DNA of 64,000 bases from Lachnospiraceae bacterium (GTDB lineage Bacteria > Bacillota_A > Clostridia > Lachnospirales > Lachnospiraceae). The position numbers and the translations under genes were made by a program. The stretch lies in NCBI GenBank assembly GCA_009911175.1, contig QXWX01000018.1, positions 1 to 64,000 of the forward strand, in the 5' to 3' direction. Below the pieces are notes generated by a model, which did not search any database, was not told the DNA's origin, and was given only the letters and a program-made list of their open reading frames with translations. Shown here in pieces: positions 35,451-44,275 of this stretch; position 1 is the first letter of the stretch; each line of letters begins with the position of its first letter.

Positions 35451-36569
35451 ATGGAAAAGAAATATCAAATATTTATTAGTTCTACATATAATGATTTGAA
35501 AGAAGAAAGACGAAAGGTTCAAGACACAATATTATCTATGTATCATTTTCCCATTGGGATGGAAATGTTCAGTGCGGGAGACGAGGAACAGTGGGAAATT
35601 ATTCAAGATACAATTGACAGTTCTGATTATTATGTTTTAATTGTAGGTCATAAATATGGAAGTGTGATAGAAAGAGGGAAAGATAAGGGAATAAGTTACA
35701 CGCAAAAGGAATTTCGATATGCTTTGAAGAAAGAGATTCCTATCTTAGCCTTTTTAATTGATAAAAATGCTAAGATTACTACAGATATGATAGAAAGAGA
35801 TGCTATTAAAGAAAAAAAATTAGAAGAATTTAAAAAAGAAATTAAAAAGAATAGGATGGTACAATGGTGGACAAATAAAGAAGATTTAGCCAATAAAGTT
35901 ATGGTAGCTTTAAATAAACAAATGAATAGAATCCCAAGACCAGGATGGATAAGATCAGATTCGATTACTAATGAGGAATTAGATAAAGCGGAAAGAATAG
36001 TAATGGATAGAACGAATAGTCCACAGTATAAAAGGGAGGATGCTGAAAAAAGTAAAAAGGAAAACGAAAAACTTTTTATGACATCAGACGATGGAATGGG
36101 AGAGATAGATTATTTTGAAAGATTCAATATACTAAAGAAAAAGATTAGTGAACACCCTACAAATTTGGAAATGAATGATTTTATACTAAAGAGTTACGAG
36201 CAAATAGTGGAATGGCTTATTAATTTAGGGGAACAATATGAAAGAGAAAATGAGGACATTATTCTGAGAATAAATAAAGTTAATTCAGTAATAGTTGTTT
36301 TTCATTTTTATAAAAACAAAAAATTAATAAGAGCATTAAAAGTGTTTTTGGAAAGTATGTTTGGAAAGAGTGAAAAAAGTATTTTGATTTCACAAAATGA
36401 AGTGGTTTCACCAGGAACCGCTTCTTATGATGGAGTATATGATGTGAAATTTGATGAAGGAAAAATGAAGTTGTTTGCGACAGGTTCTATGTTGAACTCT
36501 AAGAAGTACGTGACAGCAGAAGAAGTAGTTGCAGATATATGGGAGAGTTATATACAACCATATCTGTAA
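35451..36569 (+). CDS. DUF4062-domain protein
   Basis: A 372-residue protein whose N-terminal ~90 residues are a clear DUF4062 domain (YQIFISSTYNDLKEERRKVQ, then YYVLIVGHKYGS). This fold is TIR-like and is often attached to NLR-like or other defence effectors. The C-terminal ~170 residues have no recognised domain. It starts behind GAGGAG as first gene of the AT-rich cargo operon, with a 67-base gap to the next gene. It may be the sensor or effector of the system; function is not shown. Confidence 0.75.
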   Translation: MEKKYQIFISSTYNDLKEERRKVQDTILSMYHFPIGMEMFSAGDEEQWEIIQDTIDSSDYYVLIVGHKYGSVIERGKDKGISYTQKEFRYALKKEIPILAFLIDKNAKITTDMIERDAIKEKKLEEFKKEIKKNRMVQWWTNKEDLANKVMVALNKQMNRIPRPGWIRSDSITNEELDKAERIVMDRTNSPQYKREDAEKSKKENEKLFMTSDDGMGEIDYFERFNILKKKISEHPTNLEMNDFILKSYEQIVEWLINLGEQYERENEDIILRINKVNSVIVVFHFYKNKKLIRALKVFLESMFGKSEKSILISQNEVVSPGTASYDGVYDVKFDEGKMKLFATGSMLNSKKYVTAEEVVADIWESYIQPYL

Positions 36570-36636
36570 GTATAAAATTTCCTTTTTAACAAATAGGACT
36601 ATAGGTGAAAGAATAAATAATAAAGAGAGGATGTAA

Positions 36637-37155
36637 ATGCAGATACCAGATAATAATTTGTTTTGTGTATATGGAGTAGGGGCAATCATTGAACGTATGA
36701 TCGAAAGAAGAAGATTTGTGTTGATACAAAATAGAGTTAGGAAAGGAAAGCAGTCTGGTTTAATAGAAGTTCCATGTGGGAAAGTAAAAGCAACAGAAGA
36801 TGCAGTTACCGTAATAAAACAAAGGGTCGTTGAGGAAACTGGATTGAGGATAACAAAAATAGCTGGTATGGAAGAAAGCATAGTCATGAAAAAGAGTATA
36901 CAGAATTGCCGCCCATTTTATTCTTGCCAGAGCATAGAAAAGGACTTTCCTGTTGCGATAAATTTTTTTATTTGTTCTGTAGAGGGAAACCCTAAGACGT
37001 ATACGGAGGCTGCAGATAATATAAGATGGACTTCGATAGATGAATTATCTGGGATGTTAATGAATGAAGAGGAAAAATTTTTACCAGTGGTGGTTGGAGC
37101 ACTTAAAGAATATGTAAAGAATATAGAAGAGGAGAAAAAGATATGGAATTTATGA
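36637..37155 (+). CDS. Nudix-like hydrolase with altered catalytic box
   Basis: A 172-residue Nudix-fold protein. The Nudix box region reads GKVKATEDAVTVIKQRVVEE followed by TGL. The glycine, first glutamate and the EE pair fit the consensus, but the usual Arg-Glu before the hydrophobic residue is Gln-Arg, removing a metal-binding glutamate. It may hydrolyse a nucleotide-linked substrate poorly or just bind it. It overlaps the HIT-like gene by 13 bases. Confidence 0.75.
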   Translation: MQIPDNNLFCVYGVGAIIERMIERRRFVLIQNRVRKGKQSGLIEVPCGKVKATEDAVTVIKQRVVEETGLRITKIAGMEESIVMKKSIQNCRPFYSCQSIEKDFPVAINFFICSVEGNPKTYTEAADNIRWTSIDELSGMLMNEEEKFLPVVVGALKEYVKNIEEEKKIWNL

Positions 37156-37556
37156 GCAAATTTAAACCAACAGAAAATAAAGTTAAAGAGTTTGAAAATT
37201 GGATTATAGTTATACGCGAAAAACAGGTGACATTAGGGGCGTGCGTTATACTTCTTAAACGTCAGATAAGTTCTTTGAGTGAAATGACAGAGGAAGAAGT
37301 GAAAGAGTTTCCCAGAGTAATAAAATGGTATGAGGAAAAATGTCAAAATTGTTTTGGTGCAGAAAAATTTAATTATGTTGTTGCAATGATGAAGGATAGA
37401 TTTGTTCATTATCATGCTTTTCCCAGGTATTCTTTTGCTGTTAATAAATATAATAAGGAATGGATAGATCAAGATTGGCCTAAAGTTATTAATTTTAGAA
37501 ATATGGATATTGATAAAGAAATTCTTAAGAGGATTATAAAGGATATGAAGGAATAA
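37143..37556 (+). CDS. HIT-like protein
   Basis: A 137-residue protein with the layout of the histidine-triad family: LGACVILLKRQISSLSEM-type strands and a C-terminal FVHYHAFPRYS. The nucleophile-position His89 and the third His91 are present, but the first histidine is Phe87. HIT proteins hydrolyse or transfer nucleotides from AMP- or UMP-linked compounds. The ATG at 37143 is eight bases from GGAG within the end of the Nudix-like gene. One base separates it from the next gene. Confidence 0.65.
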   Translation: MEFMSKFKPTENKVKEFENWIIVIREKQVTLGACVILLKRQISSLSEMTEEEVKEFPRVIKWYEEKCQNCFGAEKFNYVVAMMKDRFVHYHAFPRYSFAVNKYNKEWIDQDWPKVINFRNMDIDKEILKRIIKDMKE

Positions 37557-37557
37557 G

Positions 37558-38781
37558 ATGTTGACAGGAAATATTATCTTTAACGGGAATGCTGAAAATG
37601 CATTATTATTAGAATATGAAATTAATCAGGAAGAGTTATTTCAAAAGGGCTGTTTGATATATTCAGAGCAATTAACAAATGAAGTGGCACTTTTAGCAAT
37701 AAAAGTACATGCGGTAGGACTTTTAACATGCAACTCTTCATTTGCTACTCATGGTGCCAATATATTGCGGTCATATTTTAATCGGAATTATTGTCAGTTC
37801 CTTTGGATAACTAATATAAAGAGAACTGAACTTGAGGGATACATTGGAAAAAGAATCAGTATCATTAATGGAAAATTATCTTTTCCAATGAATGAACGAA
37901 ACGATAGTTTTGTTCGCGATATAGTACTCAATCCGATAAAAAATAGAACAAAAATAAAATATTATATCTCTAAAGGGAAAATGGATGTATGTTATTGGCC
38001 GCATCGAAAGTATGATATTTTTACATTTTCTATTATGAAAAAAGGGTTGAAAAAAAACTATGAGTGGTTATTCGCTAAGAAAACTGATGTTATATTAGAT
38101 GGAGAGGGCCGCATTTGGTTTTCAGATGGTATTCCACTTCGTAGCATAATTGATTTGGCAAGGAATTATGAGACCAGTGAGTTGTATCTAGAAAAACAAG
38201 TGGAGGTATATCACAAAATAATTTTGAATATTTCATCCCAAATGATATTTTCAAAGTGTGTTGAATTATTGATTGAATATTTCACGGTATTTATTTTGTA
38301 TCATAATACATATGAGTATGTTTTACTTGATATATATTATTGTGCTGAAAGTGCATATGGAGCAGAATTTGCTAATGAATGTATAAACGTATTCTTATTT
38401 TGCTGCATAGACGAATGGATGTTAATGCATTCATTGACATTGGAAAAGCACAAAAGTCTTTATGCTAGTGAACCATTAACTCCAGTTCCTAATTTCTCAA
38501 TTTATGATGATATTAAGAAGAAGGAAAAAGACATTTATAATTATTTTGAGAAATCTGGGAAGTTAGTTTTTTATGAGCAAAATAGGAAAAAAATTCAGTA
38601 TTGGATAAAAGTATTTGTTGTAAAGGAGTGGAAGTTTGTAATCAACAAAATTTTATTTACAAGATGCGGAAAGAAGATACGGGAATTTTGTGCAAATCAA
38701 AAGTTATCGTTAATACAAATACAAAAAATGATGATTGATAGAGTATTGAAGATAATGGGGGATTTAAATGAATATATTTAA
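37558..38781 (+). CDS. Phosphohistidine swivel-domain protein
   Basis: A 407-residue protein. Residues ~30-110 resemble the PEP-utilising mobile (swivel) domain of PEP synthase and rifampin phosphotransferase: KGCLIYSEQLTNEVALLAIK, then SFATHGANILRSY with candidate phosphohistidine His65, then GKRISIINGKL. The remaining ~290 residues are helical and not recognised; they could be the substrate domain. The ATP-grasp partner is encoded by the next gene, overlapping by 14 bases. Confidence 0.7.
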   Translation: MLTGNIIFNGNAENALLLEYEINQEELFQKGCLIYSEQLTNEVALLAIKVHAVGLLTCNSSFATHGANILRSYFNRNYCQFLWITNIKRTELEGYIGKRISIINGKLSFPMNERNDSFVRDIVLNPIKNRTKIKYYISKGKMDVCYWPHRKYDIFTFSIMKKGLKKNYEWLFAKKTDVILDGEGRIWFSDGIPLRSIIDLARNYETSELYLEKQVEVYHKIILNISSQMIFSKCVELLIEYFTVFILYHNTYEYVLLDIYYCAESAYGAEFANECINVFLFCCIDEWMLMHSLTLEKHKSLYASEPLTPVPNFSIYDDIKKKEKDIYNYFEKSGKLVFYEQNRKKIQYWIKVFVVKEWKFVINKILFTRCGKKIREFCANQKLSLIQIQKMMIDRVLKIMGDLNEYI

Positions 38782-39556
38782 TATTACAGTATTAGATAGT
38801 AGTAACATTACAGAAAATTGTGGGACAAAAGCTCTTATGCTTGCAGAATTGGCAAAAATGGGGATACAGGTTCCTGTGTTTTACGGGATTGGGGTAGACG
38901 ATTTTATACGATTTTGCAAAAGGTTCAATAATACATCTTTTTTGAATCAGGATGTAGAACTGCTTTTGTCAGAGAGGCTGCCAGAAGATAAATATATGGT
39001 CAGATCTTCTGTCGTACCCAAAAACAAAGAAAATCTAGATTTTGGATCTATGATATCAGGTGCATTTGAAAGCTTTAGTGCAAATAATTATGACGAGGTT
39101 TTGCAAAGAGTTTTGGAAGTTTGGCGTTCTTTCTTTTCAGAGAAAGCAAAGGAACAATGTGCTTTGTTTTTAGAGGATGGCTCTATATTAGGAATGGGAG
39201 TACTGATACAGAAGTATATTGAACCAGTGATTTCTGGTGTTTTACATTCAGATAAAGGTAAATATAATATTAGTTGGATAAAAGGACATTTGTCTAAGAT
39301 TGTATCAGGTTTAACTCGAGGAAATGCAATCACATGTTATCAAAATGAGGAAAATGAAACCATTTTGCGTGGGGTGGAGGAAAATATATTAAAAATTATA
39401 GATTATGGATATGAGTCAGTATTTACTGAGTTAGAAGGATTGGGAAGGAAAATTAATCAAAAACTAGGTTATGAAATAGAAATGGAATGGATTTATGATG
39501 GAAAATATATATGGGTTGTTCAATGTCAAAAATTGATAGAAGAGGGTATATCATGA
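38768..39556 (+). CDS. Dikinase-type ATP-grasp protein (PPDK_N-like)
   Basis: A 262-residue protein matching the N-terminal ATP-binding domain of pyruvate phosphate dikinase/PEP synthase: GTKALMLAELAKMGIQVPVF near the start, MVRSSVVPKNKE around Arg79, SGAFESFSANN and LIQKYIEPVISGV. It has no swivel or PEP-binding domain of its own. With the previous gene it would form a split ATP-to-histidine phosphotransferase. The start follows ATGGGGG, and the stop overlaps the next start as ATGA. Confidence 0.8.
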   Translation: MNIFNITVLDSSNITENCGTKALMLAELAKMGIQVPVFYGIGVDDFIRFCKRFNNTSFLNQDVELLLSERLPEDKYMVRSSVVPKNKENLDFGSMISGAFESFSANNYDEVLQRVLEVWRSFFSEKAKEQCALFLEDGSILGMGVLIQKYIEPVISGVLHSDKGKYNISWIKGHLSKIVSGLTRGNAITCYQNEENETILRGVEENILKIIDYGYESVFTELEGLGRKINQKLGYEIEMEWIYDGKYIWVVQCQKLIEEGIS

Positions 39557-40707
39557 TAGGAATAATGTTTGTTGGACTTTTGGGTGATAATGCTACAACA
39601 GTTATTGTAGGTAGCATGGCAATGAAATATGGATATATTCCATTAAAATATGGTATTACTGACTATGGTAAACTCTTTGGTAAAGATTTTACAGATGTAC
39701 ATGATATGGTTTTTTCTGGTTGGGACTATCAGGATAAAAGTGTATTTGAATGTGCAATGAACAAAGGGATTATTTCTACTGAAATAATAAGTCTCGTACC
39801 AGAGTTAAATAAGATTATGCCATACAAAGGTATTCATACAGATATGGATATTCCTTTGGAGGACAATTTTAATCATTATTATAACCCTCAAACGGTAACT
39901 CAAGCAATACAATTTATAAAAAAAGATATTTTGGATTTTAAATCAAAGAACCATTTAAACAATGTAATTGTTTTCTATATGGGTTCTCCAGCCAAAGTAA
40001 TAGAGTCAAATATTCTCAAGCTATCTTATGATAATATTATGCAGTTAGAAGTAAAACAATTGCCTAGTTCATTGCTATATGCGATAGCAGCTATTGAATC
40101 TAATGCGCATTTTGTAGATTTTACTCCAAGCGAAACACTAGAGTTTTGTTTTATAAATGATTTGGCAAGAAAGTACGGTGTGCAAGTTTCAGGAAGAGAT
40201 GGAAGTACTGGACAGACAATGTTAAAATTAGTAATTGCTGATATGTTACGAATTCGTAATTTACATCTAGATGCATGGTATAGTACTAATATTATCGGAA
40301 ATCATGACGGCTATATATTGTCAATGCCGGAGTATTGCGTTACAAAGATTCAAGATAAGACAAATGGAATTAAAAACTTATTAGGATATGATGATTTTGA
40401 ACATAAAGTGTCGATTGAATATTTTAAATATAAAGGAGATAAAAAAGAATCATGGGATGCTGTGTATTTTAGTGGATGGCTTAATGAGCCAATGTCGCTA
40501 AAATTAAATTGGCAGGGAGAAGATTCCATACTTGCAGCACCGATTATTCTTGATATTATTCGTTTGATAGTGTTGGGTAGTGAATATGGATTATGTGGTA
40601 TCCAAAAACAGTTAGGACTTTTTTATAAACATCCGTTTTTATGTGAAGGAATGTCATTTACACAATTATATGAGCAACTAATTAATTTTTATGCAGGATT
40701 ATCATAA
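39553..40707 (+). CDS. Myo-inositol-1-phosphate synthase-like protein
   Basis: A 384-residue protein of the inositol-phosphate synthase family, which turns glucose-6-phosphate into inositol-3-phosphate with bound NAD. The dinucleotide motif VGLLGDNATT (residues 7-16), SGRDGSTGQTMLK (from about 213) and GNHDGYILS (from 249) correspond to the conserved GGNNGST, SGQTxLK and NNDG regions. Sequence is divergent from typical bacterial forms, so the substrate may be another sugar phosphate. The start at 39553 is coupled by ATGA to the ATP-grasp gene. Confidence 0.8.
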   Translation: MIGIMFVGLLGDNATTVIVGSMAMKYGYIPLKYGITDYGKLFGKDFTDVHDMVFSGWDYQDKSVFECAMNKGIISTEIISLVPELNKIMPYKGIHTDMDIPLEDNFNHYYNPQTVTQAIQFIKKDILDFKSKNHLNNVIVFYMGSPAKVIESNILKLSYDNIMQLEVKQLPSSLLYAIAAIESNAHFVDFTPSETLEFCFINDLARKYGVQVSGRDGSTGQTMLKLVIADMLRIRNLHLDAWYSTNIIGNHDGYILSMPEYCVTKIQDKTNGIKNLLGYDDFEHKVSIEYFKYKGDKKESWDAVYFSGWLNEPMSLKLNWQGEDSILAAPIILDIIRLIVLGSEYGLCGIQKQLGLFYKHPFLCEGMSFTQLYEQLINFYAGLS

Positions 40708-40720
40708 AATAAGGTGAAGT

Positions 40721-41794
40721 ATGCGAACGATAATAAAAGATGCGTTATATTATAGATGCGATTGTAAAGAATTAAGAAGTGTTAAATTAAATAAGACAGA
40801 ATATACATTTTCTGAGTCTGTTTCCAATGATCTCATTAAGACATTGCAAACAAATGATTTCAAAGCTGTTTTTATTGGGAGATTAAACATTTTCTCCCAT
40901 TCGATGAATGTATTACGAAAAGCGGTAGATGGGAAAGATATAATAATTATTATTGGGGTAAGTAAGATTTTAAACAAATTAAAAGTAAGTAAAGAATGTA
41001 CTTTAGATTTGAAAAAAAACAAAATTATTATAGAAGATACGGAATACATTTTTTTAAACTTTGATTATGGCTCAGATACAGATGAGGAAATTGAATACAA
41101 TATTGTTTCTAAATATATCTGCTATAAACCTGATTATTATTATAGTAAAGAGCTGGCAGAAATAATAAGAAAAGGATTTGAACAGTCCAAAGTAAAAACT
41201 CAGGAACATCTAATTTCTGTTATATCGGAGAAAAATAGGATTTGGAATTATGGAATCGGATTTCCAAAAGAGATATATTTGAATCTAACTTCGAATCAAA
41301 AATATTTTTATATGTCCCTTTTAGAATACATTGATATACTACAAGACATTATGGGATTTTGTAGTACAAAGCAAAAAGATGAAAAATTGGTTGAGTTATT
41401 AATTAAGCATTTTTCATATTCCACAATATTTTCTTTTTGCTTAACAAATGCTAGCTTGAGTTTGTATCATGAATTAAAAGATAATCAACTGTTTGAAAAA
41501 TGTTATCAAGTTTTTACATTAATTTCACCTATTACAGATAAAGAGGACTTAACTGTTAAAGAAATCCAGAGAATGAGGATATGTCTTCAGTATTTGCTTT
41601 CTGATAAAGAAGATAAATTTATAATTACTTATCCAGAATTTGAAGGTATACAAATAACAACGAAAGTCATTATTTTCTTTGTTATGCATTTATTTTCAGA
41701 TATTCGTAGGTGTGTCATTGGAAAGCTAGTTGAGGGAAATAATTGGTTTGCATCTTTATGTACTCACAAGAAGAGGAATAATGAGGTATACTAG
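40721..41794 (+). CDS. Unrecognised cargo protein (357 aa)
   Basis: I do not recognise a family. The protein is soluble, with alternating strands and helices in the first ~150 residues (KAVFIGRLNIFSHSMNVL, DIIIIIGVSKIL) and a mostly helical rest. The first part looks Rossmann- or flavodoxin-like, but no binding motif is clear. It starts behind AAGGTG, 13 bases after the inositol-phosphate-synthase-like gene, and abuts the next gene directly, so it belongs to the same operon. Confidence 0.6.
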   Translation: MRTIIKDALYYRCDCKELRSVKLNKTEYTFSESVSNDLIKTLQTNDFKAVFIGRLNIFSHSMNVLRKAVDGKDIIIIIGVSKILNKLKVSKECTLDLKKNKIIIEDTEYIFLNFDYGSDTDEEIEYNIVSKYICYKPDYYYSKELAEIIRKGFEQSKVKTQEHLISVISEKNRIWNYGIGFPKEIYLNLTSNQKYFYMSLLEYIDILQDIMGFCSTKQKDEKLVELLIKHFSYSTIFSFCLTNASLSLYHELKDNQLFEKCYQVFTLISPITDKEDLTVKEIQRMRICLQYLLSDKEDKFIITYPEFEGIQITTKVIIFFVMHLFSDIRRCVIGKLVEGNNWFASLCTHKKRNNEVY

Positions 41795-42535
41795 ATGTCT
41801 GAAAAAGCAAAACATAAGAAGAAGAGAAAGAAGTTAGAAGCAAAAGAAAATACAATAGATGGTTTCAATTTTACTAAGGTCAATATAAGGCTTTCTATGT
41901 CACCAAAAGATTATAAGGAACTTATTCTTAAAATGGAAAATAATTCTAAAGAAATATTGTTATTGTCAAAAAGGATGACGGTAATGTTCAAATCTGAATT
42001 AATGATTCAAGAAATGGCAAAAAAGCGTTTCGGTGAAGGAAGTCCACATATTGAAGCATATATTGATGAACATACTCTTAGGAAAGCCTCTTTTTTTTCT
42101 GCGTTGGAAAGTGGATGTAAAATTTATGAGATACATAACAAAGCGGAATTAGAAAAATACCTAAAAGAAAGATCTCATGTTGGTATTGGTCAAGTGGGTT
42201 ATGAACATATTATACAAATGGTTAAAAATTGGAAAAAGACAATGCATGACTACCCAAAACAATATTTTGTAGCGTTAACAGAAGAGTCTATCCCTTTTAA
42301 ATATGAGTTAGTTAACAGGGAATGGATGGTGATTCATGAATCTGTAGGAGCGCAGAGTGACCAGAGAATGAATGCATTGTTTATTAATTCAAAAGAAATT
42401 GTAAAAGATGTGCGTAAAGATTTTTTCTCTATTTGGGAGAGAACAAACAATGTAGACAAAGATAAATCCAATATAGATACGTGGCTTGATAAAATAATTA
42501 AAGTTATTAAAGGTGAAAATGAGATAAATGAATAG
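41795..42535 (+). CDS. Unrecognised cargo protein (246 aa)
   Basis: I do not recognise a family. A basic Lys-rich N-terminus (KAKHKKKRKKLEAKE) precedes a helical body. The C-terminal part (VNREWMVIHESVGAQ, then NALFINSKEIVKDVRKDFFSIWE) resembles regions at the C-terminus of some phospholipase-D-like and regulator proteins, but this is weak. It starts with no gap after the previous gene and is 11 bases from the methyltransferase gene. Confidence 0.6.
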   Translation: MSEKAKHKKKRKKLEAKENTIDGFNFTKVNIRLSMSPKDYKELILKMENNSKEILLLSKRMTVMFKSELMIQEMAKKRFGEGSPHIEAYIDEHTLRKASFFSALESGCKIYEIHNKAELEKYLKERSHVGIGQVGYEHIIQMVKNWKKTMHDYPKQYFVALTEESIPFKYELVNREWMVIHESVGAQSDQRMNALFINSKEIVKDVRKDFFSIWERTNNVDKDKSNIDTWLDKIIKVIKGENEINE

Positions 42536-42546
42536 GATTAGAAAAT

Positions 42547-43320
42547 ATGAAAAACAAAGTGAAAAGGAATGAGAATATTGTAGAGCATTTCACCAAAAGG
42601 TCAATGCAGTATGACAATATATCTTTGTGGGTTACAAATGAAACAATATTAAAAAGAATGTTGGATTTTTTGCCGGAAGATGATAAAAAATATAAAATAT
42701 TAGATCTAGGGGCTGGGACAGGTGCGGTATCTAAATACATTTTAAATAATTATAAAAAAGATGTAGAAATAACAGCTGTAGATAATTGCTTATCCATGCT
42801 AGAAAAGATTGATGAACAGCAAATTCAAATTGTCGAGAGTGATGTAGCTAGAATGCCGTTCCCAGATCATAGTTTTGATGTTGTGATTTCTAGACAATGC
42901 CTGCATTACGTAGAAAATTTGGATGAAGCAATGTCAGAAGTTCGAAGAGTAATGAAAAAGGATGGAGTGTTTATTTTAGGGCAAATTGTACCCTATGATT
43001 CTGTTACTGCTCAATATTGGAATGAGATCACGCAAATACGACAACCTTTTCGAAAGTGGTATTTTACAGCAGAGCAGTGGAACCAAAAACTTGCACAAAA
43101 TAATTTCAAAATATTAAATAAAAGTATATGTGTACATCAAGGATCCGTTAATATGTGGATAAAAAAATATAATATAACGGAGTATAGTTTAATAGAAAAA
43201 TATAAACGTTTGCTTTTGGAGGCAGACTACCACTATAAACAAATATATTCAGTTCAGGAGAATGAGGATGATGTAACTTATAATGCTTATTGGCATATTG
43301 TGAAGAGTATTGCCTTTTGA
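42547..43320 (+). CDS. Class I SAM-dependent methyltransferase
   Basis: A 257-residue UbiE-like methyltransferase. Motif I ILDLGAGTGAVS begins at residue 51, followed by ITAVDNCLSMLEK and RMPFPDHSFDVVISRQCLHY. It is the last gene of the AT-rich cargo operon and would methylate the pathway product or a protein or nucleic acid target; the acceptor is unknown. Confidence 0.85.
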   Translation: MKNKVKRNENIVEHFTKRSMQYDNISLWVTNETILKRMLDFLPEDDKKYKILDLGAGTGAVSKYILNNYKKDVEITAVDNCLSMLEKIDEQQIQIVESDVARMPFPDHSFDVVISRQCLHYVENLDEAMSEVRRVMKKDGVFILGQIVPYDSVTAQYWNEITQIRQPFRKWYFTAEQWNQKLAQNNFKILNKSICVHQGSVNMWIKKYNITEYSLIEKYKRLLLEADYHYKQIYSVQENEDDVTYNAYWHIVKSIAF

Positions 43321-43523
43321 GAGGTTATAACACTATGCTTTAATCTGTGAAAAGATGAGAATTTTCGGAATACTTAACAGTAAGTGATCCAAAAAAATAT
43401 GGTATCTGGTAAATTCTGTATAAATTTGCTGCGCTGTTGTCTTGCTTCTGAACAATGATTATAATATGGTTTAATCACCATTATTTAAGCAATGCTGTAA
43501 TAGATATATTGGGGGAAAGAAAT

Positions 43524-44160
43524 ATGGATAATGAGCTAGAGAGTGTAAAGTTAAGGAAAATCCAGTGGTAAATTCGGTTCTTTTAGCGCTGATAAAAGCA
43601 ATTCCGGTTATTGAAGAGTTATTAGATTCTTCAATAGATAAATCTTTAGAAAATTTTCAACAGAAAAAGGAATAAGAACTGGTAGATATAATCTTAAAAA
43701 ATTCTCATTCTATTACATCTGATATGGTTAATGATGTCGAATTTATCGTTAACTATGCGAGAGCGAAGGAGGCTGTAAGAAGACTTGCAACTAATGATAA
43801 AGTGAAATTTTTTGGCAATCTTATACGAAATGGTTATTTGTCAGGTAGACATATTCAAAGCAGTATCTTTGATGAATATGTAAATATATTAGATAGTATG
43901 TCATACCGGGAAATCTTATATTTGGTTGATTATAAGAAATATTGCGAAGATTGTTCCAAAAAGAGTAAGTCATCAAGACGTGAATATAATAAATTCTCAC
44001 AATTTTGTAAAGATTATTCACAAAAAAAATTACACAAAGAGAAATTTATTTTGTGTTTATGTATCTTGAACAAACAGGATTTATAGAAGAGGAATTTGAA
44101 ACGGAACCTGGGGATGTGGATGAAAATGATAATACATTTTATGGTTTTGAAAATGAATGA
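43524..44160 (+). pseudogene. Decayed gene with several frame breaks
   Basis: Fragments in different frames read as one protein: a short start at 43524 that stops at 43571, then a 120-codon piece at 43724-44086 (YLSGRHIQSSIFDEYVNILD, MSYREILYLVDYKKY). A shift after the A8 run near 44022-44029 is followed by LEQTGFIEEEFETEPGD ending at 44160. The family is not recognised. Confidence 0.6.
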
Positions 44161-44242
44161 GTAAAAGTAATGTAGTGGCTTCTTCTGTCAAAGAGGAGGC
44201 TATTTATATTTAGTAGTGGAATAGGGCTACTTAATATACAGG

Positions 44243-44275
44243 GCATAGGGAAAAATGTGTATGAAGTAGAGGGAA
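44243..44275 (+). repeat. Right copy of internal direct repeat
   Basis: These 33 bases repeat 33018-33050 with one mismatch. Similarity continues on both sides (about 44220-44313), with an extra ~15 bases in this copy. It marks the return from AT-rich cargo to higher-GC sequence. Confidence 0.8.
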
